Position numbers and translations under genes: made by a program. This document shows positions 18,029-26,959 of a stretch of 63,298 nucleotides of DNA, piece after piece; the stretch's first letter is position 1, and each line of letters starts with the position of its first letter. Source of the stretch: Neobacillus dielmonensis (GTDB lineage: Bacteria > Bacillota > Bacilli > Bacillales > Cytobacillaceae); contig NZ_HG942042.1 in NCBI RefSeq assembly GCF_000612665.1, positions 1 to 63,298 on the forward strand, in the 5' to 3' direction. The notes under the pieces are model-generated. The model had not been told where the DNA came from, ran no database searches, and saw only the letters and a program-made list of their open reading frames with translations.

Positions 18029-18817
18029 ATGACCCAATATAAAATTTTATTTTTAGATGTTGATGGGACCATATTCCCCCCTGATCACACCATTCAAGAA
18101 TCAACCAAAAACGCAATTGCTCAAGTCCAGTCCATGGGCATTGAGGTGTTTATAGCAACAGGAAGACCGCTTCATGAGATGGAAGATTTGGCCCAACAAT
18201 TAAATGTAAAAAGCTTTATTGGTTATAACGGTGCTTATGCCACCTATCACGGACAAGATTTATACCAGTTTCCTATGGAGGAGCCAATCGTCAAACAGTT
18301 TTTAAAAGTTGCAAAGGAAAACCAACATGAGGCGGTACTTTATACAAACAGCTCAAATGCTTTTACAGATTTACAGTCTCCTTTCATAAAAGAGTTCATT
18401 AAAGTTTTTTCGCTTTCTAAAAACCATTCTTACACTCCAGCCATTGATCACCGTGTGTTGGGGATGACCTTAATCAATTTAAGACCGGGAGACACATCTC
18501 TTTACACTAACAATGCAGGAATTCGCTTATCTCAAGTAAACATAGGCAACATGCAGCATTGTTATGATGTGATTCATGAACGAGTTAATAAAGGCTACGG
18601 AGTAAATCAAGTCTTACAGCATCTAGGAATTGATAAGGTACAGTCGATTGCTTTTGGCGATGGTATGAATGACAAAGAAATGCTACAAAGTGTCGGGGAA
18701 AGTTTTGCGATGGGAAATAGCCATCCAGACCTTTTTCGATATGCAAAACATAAAACTACAACAGTAACAAATTCGGGAATTTACAATGGCTTAAAGAAGA
18801 TTGGTTTGGTGGAATAA
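18029..18817 (+). CDS. Cof-type HAD-IIB family phosphatase
   Basis: A 262-residue haloacid dehalogenase-type hydrolase. Motif I FLDVDGTIFPPD (nucleophile Asp and acid Asp), motif II GIEVFIATGRP, and motif IV AFGDGMNDKEML are all present, with a type IIB cap in the middle. Such enzymes dephosphorylate sugar phosphates, FMN or similar small molecules; the substrate cannot be assigned. AAAGGAGAAC precedes the ATG and a strong terminator follows at 18838-18877. Confidence 0.88.
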   Translation: MTQYKILFLDVDGTIFPPDHTIQESTKNAIAQVQSMGIEVFIATGRPLHEMEDLAQQLNVKSFIGYNGAYATYHGQDLYQFPMEEPIVKQFLKVAKENQHEAVLYTNSSNAFTDLQSPFIKEFIKVFSLSKNHSYTPAIDHRVLGMTLINLRPGDTSLYTNNAGIRLSQVNIGNMQHCYDVIHERVNKGYGVNQVLQHLGIDKVQSIAFGDGMNDKEMLQSVGESFAMGNSHPDLFRYAKHKTTTVTNSGIYNGLKKIGLVE

Positions 18818-18837
18818 CTCCACGATTTTTACATAAC

Positions 18838-18877
18838 AAGAGGATGACTCATAAAGAGTGATCCTCTTTTGTTTTTT
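18838..18877 (+). terminator. terminator of the HAD phosphatase gene
   Basis: AAGAGGAT and ATCCTCTT arms followed by TTGTTTTTTT. Confidence 0.8.
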
Positions 18878-18987
18878 TCTGCAAAATAAAACATTTTCAT
18901 TAAAATTTTCGGCAATCAAGGACAATTACCTAAAAAAATGTTGTTATTTCAAGATTACAGTCTTGTTTTGATAGCTTTTGTCATGAA

Positions 18988-19018
18988 GCAGGAAAATTGA
19001 CTATAAAATGGTGAATTA
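18988..19018 (+). promoter_or_regulatory. sigma-H-like promoter candidate before the MerR-like/racA pair
   Basis: GCAGGAAAA fits the sigma-H -35 pattern RnAGGAWWW and GGTGAATTA fits the -10 pattern RnnGAATWW; they are 13 nt apart, one or two more than usual. B. subtilis racA is transcribed by sigma-H, so the match is plausible. Confidence 0.4.
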
Positions 19019-19062
19019 CTAAAAGACAGATATTCCGAGATAAATAGAAAGGAATGGTTTTA

Positions 19063-19962
19063 GTGAAATCCTATACACTTAAAGAGGCAGCAAAAAAAAT
19101 AAACGTAACTCCTGGGACCATCCGGCAGTGGGAAAAGGATTTAACAGGCTTACTTGAAATTCCGCGTTCAAAACAGGGCGCAAGGATTTATACTGTCACG
19201 GAAATTAATCAGATGAAAGAGATTAAACAACTGTATGCCCAAAAATTATCTAAGGAGCAAATCCGGCAAATACTTAATGGCAGCCAGGAAATCGAAATTA
19301 CTAACGATAAACAGGAAAAAGAGGAGATGCGGGTTGAATATACCCCTCCTGATGAAATTAGTTTAGAAGTTATACCTGAACCAGAACCCCAAGCTATGGA
19401 GTTTACTGCTTCTAATACGAGTTTGTTCTTCGAGGCTATGGATACTTATTCCAAAAACTTTCTAAATGAGGTAAAGGAGGAAATCCGTACTACCGTCCGC
19501 AAAGAAGTCATCGACGAGGTAAAAAAGGAAATCTCAAAAGGAACATTACTAACGGTCAAATCAATATCGGATTCGGTATACAAATCTAATGCCAACACAC
19601 AAGAAGAAATTAAGGAGCTTTCTCATAGCATCAATAAAGCCTCAGAGGTTACAGCTGATAGGATCCAATACCTATCAAAGAGCATTCAAAATGTTTCTAT
19701 TGAGACCTATGAAGAGATCACCAATCTTTCCAAACAACTCGATGATACTACTGAGGAAATCACAAGATATTTCGATCATACCAATAATGAAATATACCAA
19801 TTAGCAGAAAATTTAGCCCAAGACCGTGATTTTCTTATGGAGGACCGTGAGCAATTTCGTAGGGATATTCGACAAAGAGAAGCAGCTTTTCAACAAATGC
19901 TAACCAATTTTCGAGAGGTTGCTGCTGCTAAAGAAAAGAAATGGTGGAGATTTTGGGATTAA
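19063..19962 (+). CDS. MerR-like HTH protein with long coiled coil (DUF3967-like tail)
   Basis: A 299-residue protein. Residues 1-70 are a MerR-type winged helix (YTLKEAAKKINVTPGTIRQW then YTVTEINQMKEIKQLY). The middle is acidic, and residues about 130-290 form a long coiled coil ending in EKKWWRFWD, a tail like that of DUF3967 proteins. GTG at 19063 is used because GAAAGGA lies nine bases before it; an ATG inside that site is too close. It precedes racA by 58 nt and shares its architecture (HTH plus coiled coil), so it may be a DNA-binding scaffold rather than a classic regulator. Confidence 0.75.
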   Translation: MKSYTLKEAAKKINVTPGTIRQWEKDLTGLLEIPRSKQGARIYTVTEINQMKEIKQLYAQKLSKEQIRQILNGSQEIEITNDKQEKEEMRVEYTPPDEISLEVIPEPEPQAMEFTASNTSLFFEAMDTYSKNFLNEVKEEIRTTVRKEVIDEVKKEISKGTLLTVKSISDSVYKSNANTQEEIKELSHSINKASEVTADRIQYLSKSIQNVSIETYEEITNLSKQLDDTTEEITRYFDHTNNEIYQLAENLAQDRDFLMEDREQFRRDIRQREAAFQQMLTNFREVAAAKEKKWWRFWD

Positions 19963-20020
19963 GCAATTTGTAACTCGTCACTCGTGTTTGAGGCCATTTT
20001 AAAAAAGTGGAGGTATGCTC

Positions 20021-20539
20021 ATGAATACAGGTGAGGTGGCAAAATTATTAGGTGTCTCTGTTAGTACAATTCAACGGTGGATAAAACAGCTTGATTTACA
20101 AATGGAGCGAAACGAACGAGGCCATTACTTTTTTAGGGAAGAAGATATTAATGTATTAAAAAAAATTCACGATCAATTACAAAATGGGATTCTATTGCAG
20201 GAAATTACTCCCCCAAAGGATAAAACTGTTAGGAGAGGAACAATTAAAACTGCCGGATCAGATGAAGCAATTGAAATGCTAAATGCAAAAATAAAAAGCT
20301 TAGAAAAGGACTTGGATGGAAAAGCCGATTCCGTGGTATCCTATCAACTTCTTCAGCACAGGCGTGAAATAGAAGAATTGCAAAGTCATGTGACAGAATT
20401 AAGTCAGCAAATTGAACGTCTCCAATTAGAGCTGGCCGAAATGAAAGAAGAGCAGCTAAAGGATAAACCAATGGTGTTAAACAACGGAAAAGTGAAACGG
20501 AAGAAAAAAAACTTTGTCAGTTCCCTATTTGGTTTTTAA
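20021..20539 (+). CDS. racA: RacA, chromosome-anchoring protein for sporulation
   Basis: A 172-residue protein beginning MNTGEVAKLLGVSVSTIQRW, an almost exact layout match to B. subtilis RacA, with a MerR-like HTH, a central coiled coil (QHRREIEELQSHVTELSQQI, about residues 88-145) and a basic tail KVKRKKKNFVSSLFGF. Known RacA binds near the origin and tethers it to the pole through DivIVA during axial filament formation. The ATG at 20021 is preferred over one at 20015 because GTGGAGG is seven bases away. It follows a second HTH/coiled-coil gene in a likely operon. Confidence 0.88.
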   Translation: MNTGEVAKLLGVSVSTIQRWIKQLDLQMERNERGHYFFREEDINVLKKIHDQLQNGILLQEITPPKDKTVRRGTIKTAGSDEAIEMLNAKIKSLEKDLDGKADSVVSYQLLQHRREIEELQSHVTELSQQIERLQLELAEMKEEQLKDKPMVLNNGKVKRKKKNFVSSLFGF

Positions 20540-20590
20540 TTCATGCAACCACCAGCTGGACATAGAAAATGTCCAGCTAATTTAATGCCT

Positions 20591-20622
20591 AAAAAAGGTA
20601 ATCCCATCAAGGAATTACCTTC
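20591..20622 (-). terminator. terminator of the acyltransferase gene
   Basis: On the minus strand AAGGTAATTCC/GGGATTACCTT arms are followed by six T. A second hairpin, AGCTGGACAT/ATGTCCAGCT at about 20554-20578, serves racA on the plus strand. Confidence 0.75.
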
Positions 20623-20631
20623 TCATGTTAT

Positions 20632-21639
20632 TCAACTTCCTCCGCTACCTAGCCGCAATTTCGGCTCTACAATTGGTTTCGTATACTTCTTCACCAGATA
20701 ACTTCCCAAAATCGTACAGATTATAAACGAGAACATTATCAGGATCAAGTAATTTCCAGAAACTAAATCTAAACTTTCTTCCGGTAAAACCGTCTGAATT
20801 GGTTTGATAATAAATCCATGGAACAAGTAGACATAAAGTGTTCTCTCGCCAATCTTTGTCAATTTTAATTTTGATGACGGAATTAAGGTTAGAAAGCCAA
20901 ACGTTACAATAAGTGTGGCAAGATACTGGACGGCCCGCAACGCTCCATCATGCAGTTGCTCCCCTCCCATACCGGCATAGGAGGTATCACCCAATAGCCA
21001 AGGAATTGCACTATCAGGGAAACCAATAGCAAAATATATGATTGTTGAGACAATAATCACTAAGCCAATCGGAAGTGAAAATCGATTTCTGACTAGCTTT
21101 TTTAATTGATTCCCCTTAAGCATGTAGCCGATAAAAAAATAAGGAAAGAATACAAACGTTCTTGACAAGCTCAAGAAGCTTCCTATTTCATTCACGTATC
21201 CCACTGCAATCCCCATACCCACGGCCACAAAAAAGCCAGTCCATCCCAGTTTTGAAAACAGATATAGGAAAACATTCCAAAAGAACATACTCAGTAAAAA
21301 CCACAAAGACCAATGCGGTTCCATAATATCAAAGTGAAGAGTTGATTCTTTGCCAATTACATAATAAAAGATGGAATAAATAAACTGGAATATAAAGTAA
21401 GGAATCAGTATTTTCTTGAATGTCTTTATTAAGTATCCCTTTTTTCTAAAATTCTTAGCAAAATACCCGGAAATCATGATAAATGCCGGCATATGAAATA
21501 AATAAATGAACGTATACAGCGTATACAAAACCTTATTGTACTCTTTCAACGGGCTAATGACATGTCCAAAGACGACAAGAAAAATTAAAATAAACTTAGC
21601 ATTATCAAAGTATTCACTTCTTTTAGATCCAGAAGCCAT
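20632..21639 (-). CDS. acyltransferase-3 family membrane protein (fucose 4-O-acetylase-like)
   Basis: A 335-residue protein with about ten membrane helices. The opening RSEYFDNAKFILIFLVVFGHV holds the conserved Asp and His of the NolL/OafA-type acyltransferases, followed by YLFHMPAFIMISGYFAK. Such proteins O-acetylate cell-surface sugars. The ATG at 21639 has AGGAGGG upstream; ten earlier in-frame codons are excluded. No glycan cluster is adjacent, so the acceptor is unknown. The AT-rich gap upstream (21640-21914) shows nothing further. Confidence 0.82.
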   Translation of the reverse strand: MASGSKRSEYFDNAKFILIFLVVFGHVISPLKEYNKVLYTLYTFIYLFHMPAFIMISGYFAKNFRKKGYLIKTFKKILIPYFIFQFIYSIFYYVIGKESTLHFDIMEPHWSLWFLLSMFFWNVFLYLFSKLGWTGFFVAVGMGIAVGYVNEIGSFLSLSRTFVFFPYFFIGYMLKGNQLKKLVRNRFSLPIGLVIIVSTIIYFAIGFPDSAIPWLLGDTSYAGMGGEQLHDGALRAVQYLATLIVTFGFLTLIPSSKLKLTKIGERTLYVYLFHGFIIKPIQTVLPEESLDLVSGNYLILIMFSFIICTILGSYLVKKYTKPIVEPKLRLGSGGS

Positions 21640-21914
21640 TCTATCCCTCCTGATACGGATTTCAATCAAAAGGTATAGTAATATTGTTATTTTATTATCA
21701 TATATGTTGGTTATAAAATAATATCTAGAAAGATAACTATTTTAATTTTAATACCTTTTTTATAGTTTACACCATAAATATTACAGAAATGTGTTTGTGC
21801 AATTACGTTTAATTTCAACTGATTTACATTTCCAATATAATAATAAAATATTACTACGATTAATTTCCTATTATTCCGCATTCACCTATTTGTCAGCAAA
21901 AAAAGGCATAGTGT

Positions 21915-23189
21915 CTATGCCTTTTTTGCAACCATGATATCAACTAGCCGGGAACTCATGATATCGGTGTAATTTTCTCTTAATTCTGCCACTGGAATTC
22001 CTAGCAACGCTGCTGTCTGCGGTAAGAATTCATTATCGTATCTAAGCCAAGCTGAGTAATTTCTTTTAACAAACTGTTCTGCTTCAGTAAAATTAGGGAA
22101 AGTATGTTCCACATTCACCCCATTATGGATTAGGTCATAGCCCCCACTCCCGTTTGGTATGATAAAGGAAAATTCCCCATTATGATTTATATAGCTTGTC
22201 CCAACATTGGACTCTTTCACGTTAAATTCGTTCCTGTCTGCGTCTGGTTTAAGCGGAAGTACATTAAATACATTAACAACAAAAGTTTGAAAAGCTTGCT
22301 TTGTCAATTCGGACCCTGACGCTTTGGGATGGCCCCCTCCTCCGAATTCTTTTGCAAATTGCGCGACATTTACCTCGTCATGAATTGTACGAAAGCCCAT
22401 TTTCTTTGTACCCATATTTAATAGAGCAATCATATCCAAGTGAGGACTTAAATTGTTTAATGCATTCCCCAATTCAGAAAGATGCTGCTCAGCATGGACA
22501 ATCCCAATGCAATAATCTCCAACAAATGTTTGCACCATTTGTCTACTCTTTGATTGGATATACCGATTGATTTTTTGATCTTCGATATCAAGAATCATCG
22601 TTTCAGTGTCCGTGAAAGAAAAATTCTCTTTATCTCCAGACAACCGTTTAATCATTTCTTCCTCAAATTGTTCCCTGTTCATTATGTAAAATAAGTCATT
22701 TAATCGTTTTGCGGCAATATTATTATTTTCATCCCACTCCCATGTATCGTACTGACGAACTAAATCAATAAATTCTTCTAGTGCTTTGTTCCGTTCCATT
22801 TGTTTATGCTCTATTAAGTAATCATAAAATAGAGAAGTAGCACATGTTTTTTTACCCGATTCGTATTTCGGAATCACACTGCCCCAAGCATAATCGTTAA
22901 AATGCATAGCCGTTACATGGTGGTCAATAACCTGAACATGCTTCCCTTCCTGATATCTACTTTGTAATTTTTTTTCAACATGCTCATTTACTGCTAAATC
23001 TGTAATAAATAGTTGTTCCTGATTATTGTCCGGATTAGCTAAAAACGCTTCAACCCTTTGATTTAAATTGCGGTATGAACAATACGACACTTTAACCTGG
23101 TCTCCGAATGCCAGTTTAGCGATTAACCCACAGCCCAGTCCATCTAAATCAATATCTGTAAAAAGTTTTACCATAGCGCGTACCACCAT
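21915..23189 (-). CDS. nrnB: DHH-family phosphoesterase (NrnB/YngD-like)
   Basis: A 424-residue DHH/DHHA1 protein. Motif I LFTDIDLDGLGCG, motif II FITDLAV, the DHH signature VIDHHVTAMHFN and the C-terminal DHHA1 box FGGGGHPKASGSE are all present. The layout fits the oligoribonuclease NrnB / cyclic-dinucleotide-type phosphodiesterase group, which degrades nanoRNA or pGpG/pApA in known members. Gene symbol is tentative. GGAAAG is seven bases before the ATG at 23189; a second ATG 15 bases in is possible. Confidence 0.75.
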   Translation of the reverse strand: MVVRAMVKLFTDIDLDGLGCGLIAKLAFGDQVKVSYCSYRNLNQRVEAFLANPDNNQEQLFITDLAVNEHVEKKLQSRYQEGKHVQVIDHHVTAMHFNDYAWGSVIPKYESGKKTCATSLFYDYLIEHKQMERNKALEEFIDLVRQYDTWEWDENNNIAAKRLNDLFYIMNREQFEEEMIKRLSGDKENFSFTDTETMILDIEDQKINRYIQSKSRQMVQTFVGDYCIGIVHAEQHLSELGNALNNLSPHLDMIALLNMGTKKMGFRTIHDEVNVAQFAKEFGGGGHPKASGSELTKQAFQTFVVNVFNVLPLKPDADRNEFNVKESNVGTSYINHNGEFSFIIPNGSGGYDLIHNGVNVEHTFPNFTEAEQFVKRNYSAWLRYDNEFLPQTAALLGIPVAELRENYTDIMSSRLVDIMVAKKA

Positions 23190-23300
23190 TCAATTTCTTT
23201 CCATGAAAGTTAGTGTATTATCGTTCGACCTATCTTATACATTTTTTCGACGATTTATAAATTATATTACTTAAAGCTTTCCCAGTAAAGAAAAGAGGAG

Positions 23301-23348
23301 AAAAAGATAGGATAAGCAAATACCCTTTTAAGCGGTACTCGCCTATCC
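23301..23348 (-). terminator. terminator of the M50 peptidase gene
   Basis: On the minus strand a GGATAGGCGAGTACC/GGGTATTTGCTTATCC imperfect stem is followed by TTTTT. Confidence 0.7.
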
Positions 23349-23364
23349 TGCAGAAACAATATAG

Positions 23365-24048
23365 TCAAACATTTATACGATAATAGCCTCTTTTTAACCC
23401 AAAATATCCAAACCATAAAGCCTGAATAAAAAAGAATGCACCCCAAATGGGGGCTGGAACGATAAGTGATAGTCTGGCAAGATTGGCCGCGTCCCCGGCA
23501 GCACTAGGCTGAATAAAAGAAAGATAAAGAATTTCATAGGAACTTTTTATTGAATCTACCAGTAACACGGAAGCAATTAACAATAATAAATGGTTTCGTA
23601 AGCCTTGACTTCCTTTTATCAATAAATATAAGAAAAATAAAGCAAAAGATAACAACCAAAATACCCCATAAGGATTTCTAACCCAAAAGATTAGATTCAA
23701 CGCAATAAACCCTAACAGAATATCTATTAACAGGTTTTGTTTTTTCTTCCCGATTAGTAAAAAAGATAAAAAGGCCATAAAAGATGAAAATATATATCCC
23801 GACATACTGGTTACAAAACTGCCAATCCAAGTAGTTTGCCTGCTATAGGTTGCACCTTCAGAGTTCATAAACAGAGATATTCGTTCAACCTTCCCTCCCA
23901 TTAAAGCAACCAATGCATGACCGGATTCATGAAACAGGGTATTAATTACCCTAAAATAGTTCCCTATTAATGGTGCATGAATCAGTAAAAACGCCGCAAT
24001 GAGGAAAATGAAAAATTTTAAACTTAAGTTTGCCCGAACAAACCTCAC
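23365..24048 (-). CDS. M50-family metallopeptidase-like membrane protein
   Basis: A 227-residue protein with about six membrane segments. The zinc motif HESGH sits in NTLFHESGHALVALMGGK near residue 42, as in M50B-like peptidases of Bacillus. A second metal ligand is not obvious from the sequence. The start is taken as a GTG at 24048 preceded by GGGGGAAG; the ATG 15 bases earlier lacks a ribosome binding site. Substrate and role are unknown. Confidence 0.72.
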   Translation of the reverse strand: MRFVRANLSLKFFIFLIAAFLLIHAPLIGNYFRVINTLFHESGHALVALMGGKVERISLFMNSEGATYSRQTTWIGSFVTSMSGYIFSSFMAFLSFLLIGKKKQNLLIDILLGFIALNLIFWVRNPYGVFWLLSFALFFLYLLIKGSQGLRNHLLLLIASVLLVDSIKSSYEILYLSFIQPSAAGDAANLARLSLIVPAPIWGAFFFIQALWFGYFGLKRGYYRINV

Positions 24049-24174
24049 ATTAACTTCCCCCATATTTCAAAATTGTATACTATTTTATTTTATCACGCTC
24101 TTTACTAGGAAGAACAATTTAAACTTATGCGGGATTATCTTTCAAGTACCCTTCCCTCCAGTAATTCAATTTTA

Positions 24175-24213
24175 TCGACAAGTAACAACTTTAATGATAT
24201 TGTTAAGTTGTTA
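24175..24213 (+). promoter_or_regulatory. promoter and overlapping operator-like palindrome before opuFA
   Basis: TCGACA (24175) and TATTGT (24198), 17 nt apart, form a plausible sigma-A promoter. A perfect inverted repeat TAACAACTT (24183-24191) / AAGTTGTTA (24205-24213) spans the spacer and the region just past the -10, with half-site centres 22 nt apart. Its position suits a repressor, and the BusR-like gene downstream is the obvious candidate. Confidence 0.5.
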
Positions 24214-24234
24214 GATATAGAAGGAGGAAACAAT

Positions 24235-25359
24235 TTGATACAATTTAAAAACGTAGTGAAAAAATACAAAGCCAAAACAGTTATACAATCATTTTCGTTG
24301 GACATTGAATCCGGGCAATTAGTCGTGTTTATTGGTCCTAGTGGCTGTGGAAAAACCACATTACTTAAAATGATCAATAAACTTATCCAGCCATCCTCAG
24401 GGCAAATCCTTGTTAACGGAACTGAAATTTCAACGATGAACCCAATAGAGCTTCGAAGGAATATTGGTTATGTCATACAAAATACAGGACTTTTTCCACA
24501 TATGACAATAAAAGAAAACCTAGAATTAATACCAAAACTAAAGGGGGAACGTCCTGAGGATATTGCGAAAAAAACGATTGAATTATTAGAGACAGTTGGA
24601 CTTAGCCCACAAGAATATTTGCATCGGTACCCAAAAGAATTAAGCGGCGGCCAGCAGCAAAGAGTTGGTGTAGCTAGGGCCTTTTCTACGAATTCCGAAA
24701 TTATTTTAATGGATGAGCCATTCAGCGCATTAGATCCTGTCACACGCACTTCCCTTCAAGACGAACTCTACCAGATGCAAAGAGAATTGAACAAAACCAT
24801 CGTATTTGTTACCCACGATATGGATGAAGCTATTAAAATAGCAGATAAAATTTGTATTTTAAAAGATGGTGATATAGTACAATTCGATACACCCGAAAAC
24901 ATCCTAAAAAACCCTGCCAATGATTTCGTTGCCGATTTTATTGGTAAACGCAGAGTATGGAATAATCCTGAATTATTACTCGCTGAAGACATCATGATAT
25001 CTAATCCTGTTAAAATACACGCAAAGCGGAATGTCTTGCAGGCAATTGAGATTATGAAAGAAAACAAAGTTGATAGTCTAATGGTTACTGACAAAAGCAA
25101 CTGCCTTATCGGACTGATAACATTAAAAAGCATCCAACTAGTAAACCGTAATGCAACTATTGAAGAGGTCATGGAGCGGAATGTTCTGTCAGTCTCCGAC
25201 GAAGCTAATTTACTGTCGGTGCTGGCTACAATGAATGAACATAAAATTGGCTACGTTCCAGTGGTAAACAACACAAATCAATTAACCGGTCTTATAACAC
25301 GAAGCAGTATTTTATCCGCATTAAGCAGCCAGTTAATTGAAATGGAGGTGGCATTTTAG
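24235..25359 (+). CDS. opuFA: compatible-solute ABC transporter ATP-binding subunit (OpuF/OpuB-like)
   Basis: A 374-residue ATPase of the osmoprotectant uptake family. Walker A IGPSGCGKTTLLK is near residue 38, the signature LSGGQQQRVGVARA near 140, Walker B IILMDEPFSALDP next, and two CBS domains occupy about 255-370. TTG at 24235 is the start because AGAAGGAGG lies eight bases before it; upstream in-frame codons overlap the promoter. The stop codon overlaps the permease start (TAGTG), so the two are translationally coupled. It energises import of betaine or choline-type solutes. Confidence 0.88.
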   Translation: MIQFKNVVKKYKAKTVIQSFSLDIESGQLVVFIGPSGCGKTTLLKMINKLIQPSSGQILVNGTEISTMNPIELRRNIGYVIQNTGLFPHMTIKENLELIPKLKGERPEDIAKKTIELLETVGLSPQEYLHRYPKELSGGQQQRVGVARAFSTNSEIILMDEPFSALDPVTRTSLQDELYQMQRELNKTIVFVTHDMDEAIKIADKICILKDGDIVQFDTPENILKNPANDFVADFIGKRRVWNNPELLLAEDIMISNPVKIHAKRNVLQAIEIMKENKVDSLMVTDKSNCLIGLITLKSIQLVNRNATIEEVMERNVLSVSDEANLLSVLATMNEHKIGYVPVVNNTNQLTGLITRSSILSALSSQLIEMEVAF

Positions 25360-26912
25360 TGAGTACATTCTGGAATTATGTAACTGCAAATTACAATCAA
25401 ATTCTCGATTTATTGGGCCAACATCTTTATCTAAGTATCATTTCCGTGTTCATAGCCGTTTTGATTGGGGTTCCGTTAGGGATTTTAATTTCTAGAGAGC
25501 AGAAACTGTCTAAGCCAATTATTGGTATCGCTAATATCATGCAGGCGATTCCCAGCTTAGCCTTGCTCGGATTTTTAATTCCATTCATTGGGATTGGAAG
25601 TACACCAGCTATCGTCATGGTTGTCCTTTATTCCCTGCTTCCAATTGTTAAAAATACGTATACAGGATTAACCAATATCGACCGGGATATTCTGGAAGCC
25701 GCCAAAGGTATCGGTTTAACTAAGAGTCAAACGATGAGAAAGGTCCAGCTTCCGCTAGCCTTCCCGATGATTATGGCGGGTATCAGAATTTCAGCTGTTA
25801 CAGCTGTCGGTTTAATGACTATTGCTGCTTTTGTTGGTGCAGGCGGCCTTGGCTATCTTGTGTTCTCCGGAGTTCAGACCGTCGACAACGCCATGATTCT
25901 AGCTGGTGCGATCCCAGCCTGTATCCTCGCATTGTTGATTGACTTTGTTGTAGGTAAATTGGAGTCTTCCATTTCTTATGAACAAAAGCAAAAGACATCT
26001 AAAAAAATGGGTAAAACAGCAAAGAGGGTCATTATTTCTGCTGCATGCATTATTTTGATTTTCGCAGGCGGATTCACCATTTATTCGAAGGCGCAGGCAG
26101 AAGATACGATTGTTGTTGGTTCCAAAAACTATACTGAACAGCTAATACTGGGAAATATGCTTGCTGATTTAATAGAAAATAAGACTGATATAAAAGTGGA
26201 GAGAAAGCTGAATCTTGGAGGTTCACAAGTAACATTCGGAGCCTTAAACAGCAGGGATATCGACTTATATGTTGAATACACAGGAACAGGTTTAGTCAAC
26301 ATTTTAAATCAACCACCCCAGAATAACCCAGAAAAAGTTTATAACCAGGTCCAAAAAGAGTTTAACAATAGGTATGGAATTCAATTATTGAAACCGCTCG
26401 GATTTAATAACACGTATGCATTGGCGATTCGCCAAGACACTGCTAACCAATTTGGTTTGAACACTATTTCTGATCTAGCAAAAGTCAGTAATGAATTAAT
26501 TATCGGTCCGACAATTGAATTTCCAAATCGTGAGGATGGATTAAAAGGTCTTACTAAGACCTACCAAATGGGGTTTAAAGATGTAAAAGCGGTAGACGGG
26601 GGTTTGCGTTATACCGCACTGAACAACCATAAGAGCGATGTAATTGACGCATTCTCCACTGACGGGTTAATTGAGGCGTTTAAGTTAAAAGTCTTGAAGG
26701 ATGATAAAAACTTCTTCCCTCCCTATTACGCAGTGCCAATTATTAAGGAAGATACCTTGAAGGAGCATCCAGAATTAAAAAAAGTAATCAACAGTATTGC
26801 CGGTAAACTTTCAGATGATAAAATGCGAGAACTTAACTATAAAGTTGACAGCTTAAAACAGTCGCCTGCTAAAGTGGCAAAAGAATTTTTGAAACAAGAA
26901 GGGTTAATCTAA
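25359..26912 (+). CDS. opuFB: fused permease/substrate-binding subunit of compatible-solute ABC transporter
   Basis: A 517-residue fusion. Residues 1-215 are an OpuB/OpuC-type permease with the EAA loop EAAKGIGLTKSQTMRKVQLP. After a further membrane segment near 225-245, residues about 250-517 form a substrate-binding domain (VVGSKNYTEQLILGNMLADL, DIDLYVEYTGTGLVNIL) anchored by the permease. This membrane-domain/binding-domain fusion is the arrangement described for Bacillus OpuF and, in another subfamily, for lactococcal BusAB. Start is GTG overlapping the opuFA stop. Glycine-betaine-type substrates are inferred from family. Confidence 0.88.
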   Translation: MSTFWNYVTANYNQILDLLGQHLYLSIISVFIAVLIGVPLGILISREQKLSKPIIGIANIMQAIPSLALLGFLIPFIGIGSTPAIVMVVLYSLLPIVKNTYTGLTNIDRDILEAAKGIGLTKSQTMRKVQLPLAFPMIMAGIRISAVTAVGLMTIAAFVGAGGLGYLVFSGVQTVDNAMILAGAIPACILALLIDFVVGKLESSISYEQKQKTSKKMGKTAKRVIISAACIILIFAGGFTIYSKAQAEDTIVVGSKNYTEQLILGNMLADLIENKTDIKVERKLNLGGSQVTFGALNSRDIDLYVEYTGTGLVNILNQPPQNNPEKVYNQVQKEFNNRYGIQLLKPLGFNNTYALAIRQDTANQFGLNTISDLAKVSNELIIGPTIEFPNREDGLKGLTKTYQMGFKDVKAVDGGLRYTALNNHKSDVIDAFSTDGLIEAFKLKVLKDDKNFFPPYYAVPIIKEDTLKEHPELKKVINSIAGKLSDDKMRELNYKVDSLKQSPAKVAKEFLKQEGLI

Positions 26913-26920
26913 TATTTTGA

Positions 26921-26957
26921 AAAAGAAACTGGCATCCAGAATGCCAGTTTCTTTTTT
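26921..26957. terminator. bidirectional terminator between opuFB and the busR-like gene
   Basis: AAAGAAACTGGCATTCTGG-like arms around a short loop, with T runs on both strands, serve the convergent genes. Confidence 0.85.
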
Positions 26958-26959
26958 GC

